Positions 28,012-36,696 of a stretch of DNA of 64,000 nt are shown here, piece after piece. How positions within the stretch are numbered: position 1 is the first letter of the stretch; the number at the start of each line of letters is the position of its first letter. The notes beneath the pieces were generated by a model. That model worked only from the letters and a program-made list of their open reading frames with translations, had not been told where the DNA came from and ran no database searches. Source of the stretch: Neoalteromonas flava (GTDB lineage: Bacteria > Pseudomonadota > Gammaproteobacteria > Enterobacterales > Alteromonadaceae); the NCBI RefSeq assembly GCF_002807685.1, contig NZ_PEAX01000003.1, forward strand, positions 124,001 through 188,000. Reading direction: 5' to 3'. The position numbers and the translations under genes are program-made.

Positions 28012-28788
28012 ATGCAGTTAGAAGAGCTTTTGGAGCCAGTAAGTTCATTCTTACATTGTGAAACACCAATGGAATGGATCGACTATGCAAAGAAGGAGGA
28101 AAACTTACCAATCATTCTTCAAGACCATTTAGCGTGTGAGCTTAAAGCTGCACAAACGGCAATGCTACTTATCAGAAAGTATGCCGTTGACGAAAACAGT
28201 GGAAATAAGCTTCTCGCTTGGCTTCAACCCTATGAAGCTTATGTATATAGGCAAGAAGGGAGCATGGAAGCGCTAAAAAATAATTTAAAGTTTACCAAAG
28301 CATTAGTGCCAAAATCAGAGTCTGATTTCGGTCAAGAATTGATAGATAAAATGGTTCTTTTGATTAAGGAAGAGCTACACCATTTTTATCAAGTATTAGA
28401 GATCATGGAAGCACGAGGAATTCCGTACAAAAGCGTATCTGCTGGTCGTTATGCTAAGGGATTGATGCGTCATGTCAGAACACACGAACCAGCCACATTA
28501 ATTGATAAATTAATATGCGGTGCGTATATAGAAGCGCGGTCTTGTGAGCGGTTTGCAAAACTTGCACCGTACTTGGATGATGATTTAAATACATTCTATG
28601 TGTCATTGCTCAGGTCAGAAGCCCGTCACTACCAAGACTATTTAAAACTGGCACAAAAACTTTCAGAAACTGATTTATCTGAACGCATAAAGTATTTTGG
28701 TGAAGTAGAGAAAGAGCTTATTATGACAAGTGACTCTGACTTTAAGTTTCACAGCGGCGTGCCAGACAAAGACGCAGAAATGCCTTAG
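28012..28788 (+). CDS. miaE: Full-length MiaE carried by the element (replacement copy)
   Basis: 258 residues, the normal MiaE length. MiaE is a di-iron monooxygenase that hydroxylates ms2i6A37 in tRNAs reading UNN codons. Ferritin-like motifs are present: ACELKAAQTAML, KEELHHFYQVLEIM, EARSCERFAKLAP and LLRSEARHYQDYL, together supplying the Glu/His ligands. It is complete, preceded by AGGAG and a -10-like GATACAAT. By eye it is roughly two-thirds identical to the interrupted host gene. The segment matching the insertion site (28135-28164) encodes the same ten residues with four synonymous base changes. It lies in mid-element, not at the junction, so it is cargo and not a duplicated target. 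Confidence 0.93.
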   Translation: MQLEELLEPVSSFLHCETPMEWIDYAKKEENLPIILQDHLACELKAAQTAMLLIRKYAVDENSGNKLLAWLQPYEAYVYRQEGSMEALKNNLKFTKALVPKSESDFGQELIDKMVLLIKEELHHFYQVLEIMEARGIPYKSVSAGRYAKGLMRHVRTHEPATLIDKLICGAYIEARSCERFAKLAPYLDDDLNTFYVSLLRSEARHYQDYLKLAQKLSETDLSERIKYFGEVEKELIMTSDSDFKFHSGVPDKDAEMP

Positions 28789-28825
28789 TAGTTTCAAAAG
28801 ATTACCTTGCAAGAGTAGCAATGAG

Positions 28826-30247
28826 CTACTCTTGATGAGAATTTATAACTGTCTCGATTATTGAATCAATTTTAATTTGAAGTAATTTTATCTCTTCATC
28901 GATGGCTTCTTGGGCTTCTATAACTTCATTAATTCTATTAACGATAAACTCTTGTGCTTCAATTCCAGGTATTGGAAGTCTAAAATTATTGAGTTCGGTC
29001 GCAGAGACTTTGACCATTGTTTGATTTTTTCCCTTGGCTACGTATTTAAAATAGAGCCTCCCAAAAAATGAATTAAATAAATAGGCGAGATATTTTTTGT
29101 TTACCTTTGATTCATCAAATACGACTTTGATGTAGAGATCAGGGAAGATCAAATTTTCATCAACATCTGTTTCTACTATCGAAGCAAGTGCAACTAAATC
29201 AACTGTGTTTCCGCGACTTACGAAAAAATCTTCCTTCTGTATGAAAAAATCACTTATATTTTTTCTGGTTATCTCTGTAAACTTCGCAGGCATTAAGTTC
29301 AATGTACCATTAAGTGAGAAATGTTCTTGACCTAAAACACCAATGCCATCGCCAGATTCTACCGAGACTGGACTCCATCCATTCTTCGTCGATATTATGA
29401 ACCTTCCTAATGTTTCTATACAATCAATATCCTTATATATAAACTCTTGAATTTCCTGCAATTTATTCCAGCGAAAACTACTTCTTATGCCAGCATTATT
29501 GAAGCCTATTTTATTAAAAGCACTAACAATAACTCTCTCTTTATCCAATTCATTAACGGCTTCGAGTGAAATATTAAAGTATTCCGAAAAAACCTCATTT
29601 AGTATTTCAGCAGTACTTTTCTTTTTATTTTTCAACTCCAAGATTTGTGCTTTAATTGGCTTTATCTTCTCAATAGCCTCATTTTGATGGAGGCGATCTA
29701 TATGAGGGACACTCAAATTTAATAGGTCTACCTCCTTATAAGAAGAGATACCAATACCTCGATAGATATGTTTATCTAAAATTGATTTAAGTCGTTTTGT
29801 TCTCAACATATAGAGAACAAATTCTTGGTTCCAATTCTTTGCTACTTTAAATATGTAGAATCCATTCGAAAAAACATACTCTGCCAAATCGAAATCGAAC
29901 ATCAATGCAGGTGCTCTTGCACCTTTCAAGCTTGAAATTAAAATACATTCTTGATCAGCATGGTATTTCAAACGATTCGGTCTATCTTCTTTTGTTATCA
30001 GCTGAGTAGTAGTTATGTCACCAAACTCATTTGTATATTCTTTCCCAGTAGGTACTCCTTGATACAGTCGATTTTCTTCGAACTCAAAAAGTTTATAATA
30101 AGGAATTAAAATTTCTTTCAGCCGTACCAGATTTGAGCGTTTTGAATCAAAGATATCATAACCAGAAAGGTCCATAAGTTTATTGAACTTGCAATCAATT
30201 CTGAGAGTGTCGTCGTTGCACAGAGACGAAAAAGTCGCTTTAAACAT
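28826..30247 (-). CDS. Specificity subunit (HsdS-like) of a BcgI-type R-M system
   Basis: 473 residues from ATG 30247 (GGGAG 5 nt upstream); a TTG opening at 30259 would overlap the upstream gene. Two target-recognition halves are each followed by a helical spacer: LKNKKKSTAEILNEVF at about 205-220 and EAQEAIDEEIKLLQIKIDSI at the end. Phrases such as ISSLKGARAPALMF and FVSRGNTVDL are typical of HsdS-family recognition domains. Its start lies 2 bp after the nuclease-methyltransferase stop, so the two are one transcript. The bipartite layout predicts a split recognition sequence. Confidence 0.85.
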   Translation of the reverse strand: MFKATFSSLCNDDTLRIDCKFNKLMDLSGYDIFDSKRSNLVRLKEILIPYYKLFEFEENRLYQGVPTGKEYTNEFGDITTTQLITKEDRPNRLKYHADQECILISSLKGARAPALMFDFDLAEYVFSNGFYIFKVAKNWNQEFVLYMLRTKRLKSILDKHIYRGIGISSYKEVDLLNLSVPHIDRLHQNEAIEKIKPIKAQILELKNKKKSTAEILNEVFSEYFNISLEAVNELDKERVIVSAFNKIGFNNAGIRSSFRWNKLQEIQEFIYKDIDCIETLGRFIISTKNGWSPVSVESGDGIGVLGQEHFSLNGTLNLMPAKFTEITRKNISDFFIQKEDFFVSRGNTVDLVALASIVETDVDENLIFPDLYIKVVFDESKVNKKYLAYLFNSFFGRLYFKYVAKGKNQTMVKVSATELNNFRLPIPGIEAQEFIVNRINEVIEAQEAIDEEIKLLQIKIDSIIETVINSHQE

Positions 30248-30249
30248 GA

Positions 30250-32991
30250 TTACTCCCAAACAATATCATTTCTTATTCTGTCTAATATTTTTATTAATTT
30301 AGAATCCCGCAGAACGATATCGTCACTTTTATACTTAGAAAGTAATCCACTCTTAAAATGGGAAATGAGTTCATCATCAGTTCTTTCTGTATATTCTTTC
30401 TTCAAATTATCATTTTCATAATATTTGGAAGCTATTTTACTTACTTCTTCTTTCTCTTTAATTAAATCTTCCTTTTTTGATTCAAGAAAAGAAACGTCGC
30501 TTTCTATCTTGGTGACCTTTTGTTGAAGGGTGTTGCTTTTTTTCTTGGCTAACCTTTCATTAAGACTTTCTAATTCAGCTATATTCTCATTTACTTGTTC
30601 AGTTATTATTCTTATGTTCTTGTCATAAGTTGCTAATATGGACTGTATATTCAATTCACTCGGTGCAAACTCGATGTCGAACAAATCATTTGGCATGGCA
30701 TTTTCACCACGTTTTGTACGTTTATATCCAACATTCTCTGCGTCAGCAAAGAATATGTTGTAATCTAACTCTCTTGCGACTTCACCAAAGACCCACCATG
30801 CATTATAAAAACCGAAAACGTTAGTTTCTTTTTCATATTTTGAAAGACTTACTATTTCGTCGCTGTACTTTCTCAAAACATCCTTGATTTCAAGTTCATC
30901 ATCAACTTCTGAAAAATGGTCTTTTAAAAAACGCTTTATGTTTTTCTTTATGTTATCAAATGATTTATTTTCTAAGTCTTCAACAACATCTTTTGCCCAC
31001 CTTTTATTGAGCTTCTCTCCATTTACGAAGAACTTAATGTAATCATTTACTCTTGTTTTTAACAGATTCCATTCTTTGCCATATTTATCCCAAATTTCGT
31101 TCCATTCCTTAACTTGCTTTTTTGTTTTCTTTTGAGCGAACAGCAAGCTTGTTTTTGTAGAAGTATAAGGTTCAAAAGTAACTGGCGGGAGACTTACCAC
31201 TGCTTTTACATTGAAATATTTGAAAATAAACAATCTGATATATTTATTTTCGGTAGTATCAAACACACTCTCTGGTAGAACCACACCAAGCCGCCCACCT
31301 TCTTTTAACAATTGATAGTAACGCTCCAAGAACAGATTTTCCGAATTCTTTTTGTCACCAAAAATAAATGTGCTCTTTACTTCTCTTTGAGTTTGGGTGT
31401 CTAAGTCTACGTTGAATGGAGGATTGCTTATTGCAACATCAAACTTCGCATTCACTTCTTTATCGTTATATAAAGGCTCAGATGAAGATGTTTCCAGAAA
31501 GTTTGGAGAGTTTTCTTTTACATAAAATCGAAAAGGCAACAGTCCGTCTTTGACGAAAATATTAGTTGAACCATCGCCATGCAGAATCATGTTGACTTTT
31601 GATGCTGTTCCCAAATCAAAGTTAATTTCTGAACCATACAAATACTCTCTTGCCCATTTATTTTCTGCATAGTCAGGCATAAATAATTCTTCGAATCTTT
31701 GTTTTATCTGTCTGCTCGATTTCAGCTTTGCTTTTTGTTTGTATTTTATCTCTTTGGTAATAAGCTTCATCGCTTCCACTAGGTATGTGCCACTACCAGC
31801 GGATGGATCTATAATAAGTGGTAATTCTCTATCGTCATTCAGCCGATCAATCGCTAATTTATCTAATTGCAGTGCATAAAGAAGAAAATTTACAATAGGG
31901 GTTGGTGTGAAAAATTGCCCTTTGTTTTGCTTAAACCCATCTCTTGTAATAGATTCAAAGAAATCACCCAAGATGTCTTTCCCATCTAAGGAACTTCTTC
32001 CTTCTAAAAATGAAAAACCTTCTAATGTTTGGACTGTATAAATTAACTTGTTTAATGGAAACTTATTTCGATTAATTACGTTATCATCATCGATCTTTTG
32101 TTGCTCTGATACATTTAGTTGTTCTCGTAACGCTCTTTTGAAAAGAATATTTATACGCTCGTATACTTTCTCAGAAGCCTCAACATGGTTTCCATATTGA
32201 TATATTTGAAAGTCATACTCTTGACCATCTTCTTTTTCATATTCGTCTTGTATTTTGGCAAGTATGATGTTGACGAGAGAATAAAAAATTTCACTGTCGT
32301 TAGTACCCCCTCCACCCCAGAGTACGTTGTGCAGATTTCTACCCAAACCTTCAATTTCTTCTCGGTTAATTTTTGTACGTAAATCGTGCTTTTCGTGCCC
32401 TTTGATCAAAGGTTGCTTTTTAGGCTCTCCATATCCTGCTGTCAGCTCAGTCGCAATTGAAATGAATCCGTCTTTTTCCCATTGTGAATAGTCACGGTAC
32501 TTTTCAAAATCAATTATTATCGCTTTATCTAAAATACCTTCTTCTTGTAGATCAGTAGTATAATAAACTAAGTATTTAACTTTTGTTTTGAAATCCTTTT
32601 CCTCGGCATGGGCCAATGAAAAAAGTTGCCCCTCTATTTCATTTTTATCTTTTTCAAACTTATCGGGAGCTTTCGTTTCAATAAAGAAGAAGGGGTTTCC
32701 GTCTTGATCTTTTATTATAACGTCGATTCTTGGTGAGAGTTTGCCGTGACCAGCCTTTACCGAGTACTCTTTTTCTAACTCAATGTGTTCCGCTTTGTAA
32801 TCTAACTCATTTACCAATTTATCTATTAAAAATGCCCTTACTATTTCCTCATCTCCTGTAAGGGATTTTAAGACTCTATTTTGCTTTACTTTCTCTGAAT
32901 ATTTTACGCTTGCTTTATCGATATTTATCTCAGCAACTTTGCTTTTTTGTTGTCGAAGCTTTTGCTCTATTTCTTCTTTCCATTCTCTCAT
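30250..32991 (-). CDS. Fused restriction nuclease-adenine methyltransferase (BcgI A-like)
   Basis: 913 residues. The N-terminal nuclease domain resembles HSDR_N, with D90 in SPRIDVII and E105-x-K107 in FFIETKAP forming a PD-(D/E)xK site. The gamma-type N6-adenine methyltransferase follows: IIDPSAGSGTYLVEA (motif I, about 393-407) and SNPPFN (motif IV, about 520), with KGQFFTP before motif I. Residues 800-870 form a coiled coil. There is no DEAD/helicase translocase. Fusion of nuclease and methylase plus a separate S subunit is the layout of BcgI-like Type IIB/IIG enzymes, which cut near or on both sides of a bipartite site. Confidence 0.83.
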   Translation of the reverse strand: MREWKEEIEQKLRQQKSKVAEINIDKASVKYSEKVKQNRVLKSLTGDEEIVRAFLIDKLVNELDYKAEHIELEKEYSVKAGHGKLSPRIDVIIKDQDGNPFFFIETKAPDKFEKDKNEIEGQLFSLAHAEEKDFKTKVKYLVYYTTDLQEEGILDKAIIIDFEKYRDYSQWEKDGFISIATELTAGYGEPKKQPLIKGHEKHDLRTKINREEIEGLGRNLHNVLWGGGGTNDSEIFYSLVNIILAKIQDEYEKEDGQEYDFQIYQYGNHVEASEKVYERINILFKRALREQLNVSEQQKIDDDNVINRNKFPLNKLIYTVQTLEGFSFLEGRSSLDGKDILGDFFESITRDGFKQNKGQFFTPTPIVNFLLYALQLDKLAIDRLNDDRELPLIIDPSAGSGTYLVEAMKLITKEIKYKQKAKLKSSRQIKQRFEELFMPDYAENKWAREYLYGSEINFDLGTASKVNMILHGDGSTNIFVKDGLLPFRFYVKENSPNFLETSSSEPLYNDKEVNAKFDVAISNPPFNVDLDTQTQREVKSTFIFGDKKNSENLFLERYYQLLKEGGRLGVVLPESVFDTTENKYIRLFIFKYFNVKAVVSLPPVTFEPYTSTKTSLLFAQKKTKKQVKEWNEIWDKYGKEWNLLKTRVNDYIKFFVNGEKLNKRWAKDVVEDLENKSFDNIKKNIKRFLKDHFSEVDDELEIKDVLRKYSDEIVSLSKYEKETNVFGFYNAWWVFGEVARELDYNIFFADAENVGYKRTKRGENAMPNDLFDIEFAPSELNIQSILATYDKNIRIITEQVNENIAELESLNERLAKKKSNTLQQKVTKIESDVSFLESKKEDLIKEKEEVSKIASKYYENDNLKKEYTERTDDELISHFKSGLLSKYKSDDIVLRDSKLIKILDRIRNDIVWE

Positions 32992-33047
32992 TGGACGAGG
33001 TCTTCCTTAATTTTACTTGTCTGAACTCTTTGTTAACTCTGTATAAT

Positions 33048-33057
33048 TTGTATACAA
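33048..33057 (-). promoter_or_regulatory. Palindrome upstream of the R-M operon
   Basis: TTGTATACAA is a perfect 10-bp palindrome 57 bp before the R-M start, within AT-rich sequence suited to a promoter. It could be an operator for the R-M genes; no controller protein gene is adjacent. Confidence 0.3.
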
Positions 33058-33167
33058 GTTCATTTGCTGCATTAATACTTTGATTTAAGCATAAAACATG
33101 CAGTCATTGCCATTAGGTTGTCTATTACTTTACTGGTAAAGCGTAATATTTCGTGTATTCTTCTATC

Positions 33168-33209
33168 AATATGCACACATAATCCAAATGTGAGTTAAAA
33201 GCGGCACAA
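33168..33209. other. attR, right junction of the integrated element
   Basis: Element arm AATATGCACAC (33168-33178), ten bases, then TGTGA (33189-33193) and host miaE sequence GTTAAAAGCGGCAC. In the rebuilt attP the two arms are 28 bp apart and their exact centre falls on the GA of TGTGA (33192-33193). Confidence 0.8.
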
Positions 33210-33845
33210 ACGGCCATGCTATTGCTGCGCCGTTACGCAGTTGATCAGGCGAGCAGTGCAGCGCTACTGGAGTGGTTAAAGCCCTTTGAAGACTTTGTTT
33301 ATCGCAAACAGGGTAACGGCGATTTCAGTTCGCACATCAACCTATCAAAGAAACTGATCAGTAAATCCAATTTTATCCATGGTGATGAATTGATCGATAA
33401 AATGGTGCTATTGATAAAAGAAGAGTTACATCATTTCCAACAAGTGCTAGAGATTATGCAGGCCCGAAATATTGAGTATCAGACATTAACTGCCGCTCGT
33501 TATGCTCGCGGGTTAATGAAGCATGTTCGTACTCATGAGCCCGCCAAATTAATAGACACTCTCATTTGCGGCGCATTTATCGAAGCCCGTTCATGCGAAC
33601 GTTTCGCCAAGTTAGCCCCGCATTTAGATGAAGAGCTGCACAAGTTTTATATTTCTTTACTGCGTTCTGAGGCTCGCCACTTTCAAGATTATTTGACTCT
33701 AGCAGAGCGCGTACATGGCAGCTCAATAAACGCAAGGGTGCAGTTTTTTGCTGAAGTTGAAGCCAATTTAATTCAACAACCCGACACAGATTTTCGCTTC
33801 CACAGTGGTCCAGTCGAATCAAATGCGCTAAGCACGGTGGCTTAG
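33189..33845 (+). pseudogene. miaE: 3' fragment of chromosomal miaE, separated by the element
   Basis: The frame reads CELKAAQTAMLLLRRYAVDQ from 33189 and continues to TAG-free end at TAA-type stop 33843-33845, giving the C-terminal five-sixths of MiaE with KEELHHFQQVLEIM, EARSCERFAKLAP and LLRSEARHFQDYL. Upstream it is closed by TAA at 33180-33182 in element sequence, so the natural start is lost. ATG 33216 is the first in-frame Met but has no ribosome-binding site and would omit the first Glu ligand. Its base composition is host-like, unlike the complete copy inside the element. Confidence 0.9.
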
Positions 33846-33889
33846 CGCTATATATACTTTAACGTAAGTTTGGGTGGATTAGCTCTGGA

Positions 33890-34618
33890 TCAGGATTGAA
33901 AATTTAAACTATGCAGATCAAGACCATTAGGCGTAGCGACTAAAACACTGCCTTGCTCGTACCAGTCGCCAAGTACAATGCGTCGTGCGGATTGACCATT
34001 AACGTCAAGTTCATGAACAGCCGGTCGGTGGGTGTGACCGTGGATCATGGTGTGCACATTATGCTTGGTAAATGTCTCAATCACCGCGTCAGGTGCAACA
34101 TCCATTATATCTGCTGCAAGTCGCTGTTTATTGGCGGTACTTTTTTTCCGTCCACGTGAGGCAAGGTGGCGTCGCAATGCAAGCGGCAATGCGCCCATGA
34201 GGGTTTGCCACCAACGCGTGCGGGCGCGACGGCGGAACTTTTGATATTCAATATCATCGGTGCATAATTCGTCGCCATGCAACAACAGAGTGGGCTCGCC
34301 ATATAAATCGATGACGGTTTGTTCAGCTAAAATGGTAAATCCGGCTTGTCGAGCAAATCGCTCTCCAATGGCAAAATCACGATTACCGTGGATAAAGAAA
34401 ATAGGCGTGGAAGCAGATAGCGATTTGAAAATGGCGGCTATATGCTGATTGAATGGCGTTTGATTGTCATCGCCTATCCATACTTCAAATAAGTCACCCA
34501 ACACGTATAACGCATCAGCCTCAGGCGCTTGCTCGCGCATGAAAGTTTCGAAACACGCTGTGATTTCAGGAAAATCTTCGCCTAGGTGCAAATCAGAAAT
34601 AAAGTAAGTCAGCGACAT
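33890..34618 (-). CDS. lpxH: UDP-2,3-diacylglucosamine diphosphatase
   Basis: 242 residues, the usual LpxH length. LpxH cleaves UDP-2,3-diacylglucosamine to lipid X in lipid A synthesis at the inner-membrane surface. The metallophosphoesterase motifs are in order: DLHLGE, GDLFEVWIGDD, HGNRDF and HGHTHRP. The place next to ppiB and near cysS matches the enterobacterial ppiB-lpxH and cysS neighbourhood. It probably follows ppiB on one transcript, although a hairpin sits between them. It converges on the broken miaE fragment. Confidence 0.95.
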   Translation of the reverse strand: MSLTYFISDLHLGEDFPEITACFETFMREQAPEADALYVLGDLFEVWIGDDNQTPFNQHIAAIFKSLSASTPIFFIHGNRDFAIGERFARQAGFTILAEQTVIDLYGEPTLLLHGDELCTDDIEYQKFRRRARTRWWQTLMGALPLALRRHLASRGRKKSTANKQRLAADIMDVAPDAVIETFTKHNVHTMIHGHTHRPAVHELDVNGQSARRIVLGDWYEQGSVLVATPNGLDLHSLNFQS

Positions 34619-34645
34619 AGAGTAGATAAAGTAAAGTTTGGCGGA

Positions 34646-34674
34646 AACTGGAACAACAGTGGGTTGTTCCAGTT
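34646..34674 (-). terminator. Hairpin between ppiB and lpxH
   Basis: A 12-bp perfect stem (AACTGGAACAAC / GTTGTTCCAGTT) with a 5-nt loop directly after the ppiB stop on the minus strand. Only TTT follows, so it may attenuate read-through into lpxH instead of ending transcription fully. Confidence 0.55.
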
Positions 34675-34681
34675 AAATAAA

Positions 34682-35179
34682 TTAGTCGTTCCGAACTGAA
34701 ACAGACTCGATAACATAAGGGCTAATAGGTACGTCGGCATGATAACCATCAATTCGAGTTTTAGCTTCAGCTATGGTATCGACAACGTCCATACCGGCGA
34801 CAACTTCGCCAAATACACAGTAACCCCAGCCATTCACGGTTTCGTTGCGAAAATCGAGAAAATCATTATCGACAAGATTGATAAAAAATTGCGCGCTAGC
34901 GCTGTGCGGATCATTAGTACGCGCCATAGCAATTGTTCCGCGCAGGTTCTTCTTGCCATTGTTAGCTTCGTTTTCTATGGGCTCGCCGGAATCTTTTTGT
35001 TGCATTTCCGCATCAAATCCACCGCCTTGGATCATGAAATTTTTGATGACGCGATGAAATAGAGTGCCTTCATAAAATCCGCTCTCTACATATTGCATGA
35101 AATTCGCAACTGTTTTAGGTGCGTCTTCGGCGAAGAGCTTGAGCGTAATATCGCCGTAATTTGTATGTAAAATAACCAT
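34682..35179 (-). CDS. ppiB: Peptidyl-prolyl cis-trans isomerase B (cytoplasmic cyclophilin)
   Basis: 165 residues from ATG 35179, which aligns [11 protein letters not shown] with the start of E. coli PpiB; ATG 35191 in the same frame is an alternative. It speeds proline isomerisation in protein folding. Cyclophilin motifs are [32 protein letters not shown] and WGYCVFGEV. No signal peptide, so it is the cytoplasmic B form. It lies divergent from cysS as in many gammaproteobacteria, and upstream of lpxH. Confidence 0.95.
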   Translation of the reverse strand: MVILHTNYGDITLKLFAEDAPKTVANFMQYVESGFYEGTLFHRVIKNFMIQGGGFDAEMQQKDSGEPIENEANNGKKNLRGTIAMARTNDPHSASAQFFINLVDNDFLDFRNETVNGWGYCVFGEVVAGMDVVDTIAEAKTRIDGYHADVPISPYVIESVSVRND

Positions 35180-35319
35180 GGTATTACTCATATTAAACAA
35201 TTATGTGAAGTGTACCAGTAATCCATGGTCACACAAAAGATTAACCGCGCTAGTGTACAGAGTCGTTGAATTTGCTACACTTCGCGCCGTTTTTAAACAA
35301 ATCACAAGGTCAACGTATT

Positions 35320-36696
35320 ATGTTGCAGCTATTCAATACACGTACGCGTAAAAAGCAACCATTTATTCCTCGCGAAGAGAATAAAGTGGGGCTGTATGTG
35401 TGTGGAATAACCGTGTACGACTTGTGTCACATGGGGCACGCCAGAACTTATTTGAGTTTTGATATTCTGGTTCGTTACCTGCGGTCGCGTGGTTATGACG
35501 TGACCTACGTGCGTAACATTACTGATGTGGATGATAAAATCATCCAGCGTGCAAACGCCAACGGTGAGAGTGCAGACGAATTAACCGCACGCACTATAGC
35601 CATGATGCACGAGGATTTTGCCGCGATTAACCTACTCGAGCCCGACATAGAGCCGCGAGTGACAACTCATATGAGTGAGATCATTGCGGTGATTGAACGT
35701 TTGATAGATAAAGGCCACGCCTATGTAACGGCCAGTGGTGATGTGTTATTTGAAGTATCTACTTACGCAGCTTATGGTGAGTTAAGTAAGCAAGATTTAA
35801 CTCAGCTGAATGCTGGAGCGCGGGTTGATGTAGATGAGCAAAAGCGCGATCCCATGGATTTTGCCTTGTGGAAAGCCACCAAACCAGGTGAACCAAGTTG
35901 GGATTCTCCGTGGGGCCAAGGCCGCCCTGGCTGGCACATCGAATGTTCAGCGATGAATCATAAACACCTCGGTGAACATTTTGATATTCACGGCGGTGGT
36001 TCGGATTTGATTTTTCCGCACCACGAGAATGAGATTGCCCAGTCTTGCTGCGCATTTGATACCCCTTATGTAAACGTTTGGATGCATGCGGGTATGGTGC
36101 AAGTCAATGATGAGAAAATGTCGAAATCGTTGGGTAACTTTTTTACTTTGCGAGATGTACTCAAACAGCACGATCCTGAGACATTACGCTTTTTCCTAAT
36201 GTCTGCACATTACCGTAGCCAATTAAGCTATAGCGAAGACAACATTCTGCAAGCGCGAGCTGGGTTAGAGCGTTTGTACACCGCACTGCGAGGTGTTGAT
36301 ATTCCGAGCTCAGGCGCGTTGGATCACGCCGGTTACTTGGAGAAGTTTAACGCGGCTATGGATGATGACCTCAACATGCCAGAGGCTATCGCAGTTTTGT
36401 TTGAAATTGCTAGAGACCTGAATAAAGCCAAATCTACACCAGCAGAAGCGGAAAAACTGGCCTTCGTCTTAGTCGGTTTGGGTAAGATCCTTGGGATTTT
36501 GCAACTTGAACCGAATGCCTATTTGCAAGGGGAGCAGGGGGATGATGTTGCTGAGATCGAGGCATTGATTAAACAACGCAATGATGCTCGAGCGGCAAAA
36601 GATTGGGCGAGCGCCGATGCTGCTAGGGATGCGTTAAAAGCACTGAACATCGAGCTAGAAGATGGCCCTCAAGGAACAACCTGGCGCCGCTTATAA
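35320..36696 (+). CDS. cysS: Cysteinyl-tRNA synthetase
   Basis: 458 residues from ATG 35320, which gives [15 protein letters not shown], aligned with known CysS starts; an upstream TTG at 35266 would add an unlikely leader. Zinc-site Cys in [15 protein letters not shown] (HIGH) and [11 protein letters not shown] (KMSKS) are all visible. It charges tRNA-Cys in the cytoplasm. Its last 6 bp overlap the end of the convergent membrane-protein gene, so transcripts from both sides meet at the stop codons. Confidence 0.97.
   Translation: MLQLFNTRTRKKQPFIPREENKVGLYVCGITVYDLCHMGHARTYLSFDILVRYLRSRGYDVTYVRNITDVDDKIIQRANANGESADELTARTIAMMHEDFAAINLLEPDIEPRVTTHMSEIIAVIERLIDKGHAYVTASGDVLFEVSTYAAYGELSKQDLTQLNAGARVDVDEQKRDPMDFALWKATKPGEPSWDSPWGQGRPGWHIECSAMNHKHLGEHFDIHGGGSDLIFPHHENEIAQSCCAFDTPYVNVWMHAGMVQVNDEKMSKSLGNFFTLRDVLKQHDPETLRFFLMSAHYRSQLSYSEDNILQARAGLERLYTALRGVDIPSSGALDHAGYLEKFNAAMDDDLNMPEAIAVLFEIARDLNKAKSTPAEAEKLAFVLVGLGKILGILQLEPNAYLQGEQGDDVAEIEALIKQRNDARAAKDWASADAARDALKALNIELEDGPQGTTWRRL

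Larger units (their letters stand above)
23088..33193. mobile_element. 10.1-kb integrative mobilizable element inserted in miaE
   Basis: The boundaries come from the split miaE gene, from the shared junction core, and from opposed arms (GTGTGCATATT at 23101-23111; its reverse complement at 33168-33178). The content is markedly more AT-rich than the flanks and includes a large serine recombinase, a MobV-like relaxase, a RepL-like winged-helix protein, two small unknown genes, a full-length miaE and a BcgI-like restriction-modification pair. No conjugation machinery (VirB4, coupling protein) is present, so transfer would need a helper. Removing it on paper restores miaE exactly. Confidence 0.88.

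Noticed and set aside
28826-32991. Complete Type I restriction system (hsdRMS)
   Set aside because: No helicase/translocase motor is present; the nuclease is fused to the methylase, which is a BcgI-like layout.
33216-33845. Annotating the second miaE frame as a functional 209-residue gene
   Set aside because: It lacks a ribosome-binding site, misses the first metal-ligand helix, and its upstream half is found at the far end of the element.
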